Of a DNA stretch of 7,200 nucleotides, positions 6,125 through 7,200 are shown piece by piece (within the stretch, counting starts at the first letter, position 1; each line of letters opens with the position of its first letter). The stretch spans positions 1 through 7,200 of the forward strand of contig USQV01000044.1 in the NCBI GenBank assembly GCA_900556965.1, written 5' to 3'. The stretch is from an uncultured Clostridium sp. (lineage in GTDB: Bacteria; Bacillota_A; Clostridia; Lachnospirales; Lachnospiraceae). Both the position numbers and the translations under genes were made by a program. The notes beneath the pieces were generated by a model. The model saw only the letters and a program-made list of their open reading frames with translations. It ran no database searches and was not told the DNA's origin.

Positions 6125-6147
6125 CAGATTTCTCCTTTCAAACAATA

Positions 6148-6170
6148 AGAAACACGAAAAACGTGTTTCT
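6148..6170. promoter_or_regulatory. Inverted repeat in the MATE gene leader
   Basis: AGAAACACG at 6148-6156 and CGTGTTTCT at 6162-6170 are perfect 9-bp inverted arms around aaaaa. It sits about +6 to +29 of the predicted MATE transcript and 12 nt before its ribosome site (AGGAG at 6132-6136). It could be a dimeric-repressor operator (for example MarR or TetR type, unproven) or an mRNA hairpin affecting translation. Confidence 0.65.
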
Positions 6171-6182
6171 CAAGTAATGGAA

Positions 6183-6211
6183 ATTATAAGCGAAATAAAT
6201 AAAGATGTCAA
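6183..6211 (-). promoter_or_regulatory. Consensus sigma-A promoter of the MATE gene
   Basis: On the minus strand: TTGACA (6211-6206), a 17-bp spacer, TATAAT (6188-6183). It matches the consensus at all 12 positions. The start is predicted near 6176, giving a leader of about 50 nt. Confidence 0.92.
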
Positions 6212-6240
6212 CAATATGGCGGCAAAATATAACAGAGGCA

Positions 6241-6272
6241 GACAAAATCCAAGCATGGATTTGACAAAATCC
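6241..6272. repeat. Direct repeat with embedded inverted repeat at the nudC -35 region
   Basis: GACAAAATCC occurs at 6241-6250 and again at 6263-6272, offset 22 bp (two helical turns). Between them AAATCCA at 6245-6251 and TGGATTT at 6256-6262 form a perfect 7-bp inverted repeat with loop AGCA. The second copy overlaps the nudC -35 (6261-6266). Candidate regulator site. Confidence 0.5.
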
Positions 6273-6289
6273 GCTTCGTCGATTATCAT
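6261..6289 (+). promoter_or_regulatory. Promoter of nudC
   Basis: TTGACA at 6261-6266, a 17-bp spacer, TATCAT at 6284-6289. The start is predicted near 6296, giving a leader of about 40 nt. AAGGAG at 6323-6328, 8 nt before the ATG at 6337, is the ribosome site. Confidence 0.82.
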
Positions 6290-6336
6290 GATAAAGGGTA
6301 TGATTACCTGAGGATTGTGTATAAGGAGAGGAAAAA

Positions 6337-7200
6337 ATGATACAGGATATCGGAGCACATAAGTTTGATCTGTCTTATCAGCAGCCGAAGGCAGAGGATG
6401 GGGATTTTTGTCTTTTTATAAAAAACAGTAAAACGTTTCTGAAGAAAAAAGGAACAGACAGCTATGAAATTCCTAAGTTTTGTGATTTTTCGGAAGAAAA
6501 GGAGGAGTTAAAGGAGAAGGCATACTATTTGTTCTCTATCGATAATTTCCGCTATTTTTATGTGGCAGATATCAAAAATCAGGAATTAGAAGATTATGAG
6601 CTCTGTCCAAACTCCGCCTTTCGTAAGATGGCTCCCGCTTATCAGGCCTTTGCCGGGATCACTGCGACCCAGCTTCACCGCTGGAAGGAGAGCAGAAGAT
6701 TCTGCGGCCACTGCGGACATCCGACCGAGAACAGTAAAACGGAGCGGGCGCTTGTATGTCCGGTATGCGGACAGACAGAATATCCGAAGATCTCGCCGGC
6801 CGTTATTGTGGCAATAACTGATGGAGACCGAGTTGTCTTATCACGATATCGTGTCAGCAATAATCCATACAGAGGATATGCACTGATCGCAGGCTTTGTC
6901 GAGATTGGAGAAACCTTTGAGGATACTGTCAGACGCGAGGTTATGGAGGAAGTCGGACTTAAGGTCAAAAATATCCGTTACTATAAAAGCCAGCCGTGGG
7001 CTTTTTCGGATACGGAGATGATCGGCTTTTTTGCAGAGCTGGACGGGGATGACACGATCCGCCTGCAGGAGGATGAGCTTTCCGAAGCCGGATGGTATCA
7101 TCGGGATGAGGTTCCGGATGAAACGCTTTTAAACAGCATCGGAAGTGAGTTAAAGATGGTATTTAAATATGGCAGCATGGAAAAATTCTATGGGGCCACC
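6337..7200 (+). CDS. nudC: NudC-type Nudix hydrolase: NAD(H) pyrophosphatase / RNA NAD-cap hydrolase (3' truncated)
   Basis: NudC cleaves NAD(H) to NMN(H) and AMP and, in characterised homologues, removes NAD caps from RNA 5' ends; it is cytoplasmic. The frame is open from the ATG at 6337 to the window edge (288 codons, no stop). Domains in order: a variable N-terminal domain (1-110), a zinc ribbon with Cys123/Cys126 (FCGHCG) and Cys141/Cys144 (CPVCG), then YPKISPAVIVA entering the Nudix fold. The Nudix box from Gly186 to Leu208 fits GX5EX7REUXEEXGU exactly, with metal-binding Glu201, Glu204 and Glu205. The NudC-specific SQPW motif at 218-221 continues as AF, where E. coli-type proteins have PF; this motif distinguishes it from other Nudix enzymes. 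It is slightly longer than E. coli NudC (257 residues), mainly in the N-terminal part, and is probably nearly complete here. It is divergent from the MATE gene. Confidence 0.93.
   Translation, partial: MIQDIGAHKFDLSYQQPKAEDGDFCLFIKNSKTFLKKKGTDSYEIPKFCDFSEEKEELKEKAYYLFSIDNFRYFYVADIKNQELEDYELCPNSAFRKMAPAYQAFAGITATQLHRWKESRRFCGHCGHPTENSKTERALVCPVCGQTEYPKISPAVIVAITDGDRVVLSRYRVSNNPYRGYALIAGFVEIGETFEDTVRREVMEEVGLKVKNIRYYKSQPWAFSDTEMIGFFAELDGDDTIRLQEDELSEAGWYHRDEVPDETLLNSIGSELKMVFKYGSMEKFYGAT

Noticed and set aside
6125..6145. Longer MATE protein starting at TTG 6145
   Set aside because: The ribosome site AGGAG would lie inside the gene; ATG 6124 follows it by 7 nt and matches the family N-terminus.
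1..7200. Mobile element, CRISPR array, tRNA, rRNA or known riboswitch
   Set aside because: I saw no transposase, spaced repeats, cloverleaf or recognisable aptamer; all intergenic regions are under 300 bp and explained by promoters, terminators and the short repeats listed.

Overview
The window looks like chromosomal DNA from a gut-type member of the Clostridia (Firmicutes), most likely the family Lachnospiraceae. The reasons are strong AGGAGG-type ribosome binding sites, sigma-A-like promoters close to consensus, moderate G+C by eye, and the mix of families (MglA/MglC, YoaK/DUF1275, YerC, MepA-like MATE, clostridial-type NudC). The genus assignment is inference. There are no phage, IS, CRISPR, tRNA or rRNA features.

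Layout. Positions 1-2610 carry the 3' part of a galactose/methyl-galactoside ABC importer operon on the + strand: mglA (5' end outside the window), mglC, then a 73-residue coiled-coil plus membrane-anchor protein packed 5 nt behind mglC, closed by a strong intrinsic terminator. A 34-bp perfect palindrome abuts that terminator. From 2664 an extended -10 promoter drives a single YoaK/DUF1275 membrane protein gene (+), which ends at a long-loop bidirectional terminator shared with a convergent C39-like cysteine peptidase gene (-). The 4097-4369 intergenic region holds two divergent promoters, a set of TTGTC repeats and an inverted repeat, and drives the peptidase leftward and the TrpR-related regulator YerC rightward. 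yerC ends at a second bidirectional terminator shared with a convergent MATE efflux gene (-). The 6125-6336 intergenic region holds two more divergent promoters: a perfect consensus promoter with an inverted repeat just downstream for the MATE gene, and a TTGACA/TATCAT promoter for a NudC-type Nudix hydrolase. nudC runs off the right edge without a stop.

How the genes work together. Only the mgl genes form an obvious functional unit (sugar import). The rest are single-gene transcription units in convergent or divergent pairs, each with its own recognisable promoter and terminator, so shared function should not be assumed. No complete novel system is evident. The points most worth a second look are the small coiled-coil membrane protein at the end of the mgl operon, the 34-bp palindrome, the operator-like repeats in the two divergent control regions, and the apparently cytoplasmic C39-like peptidase.
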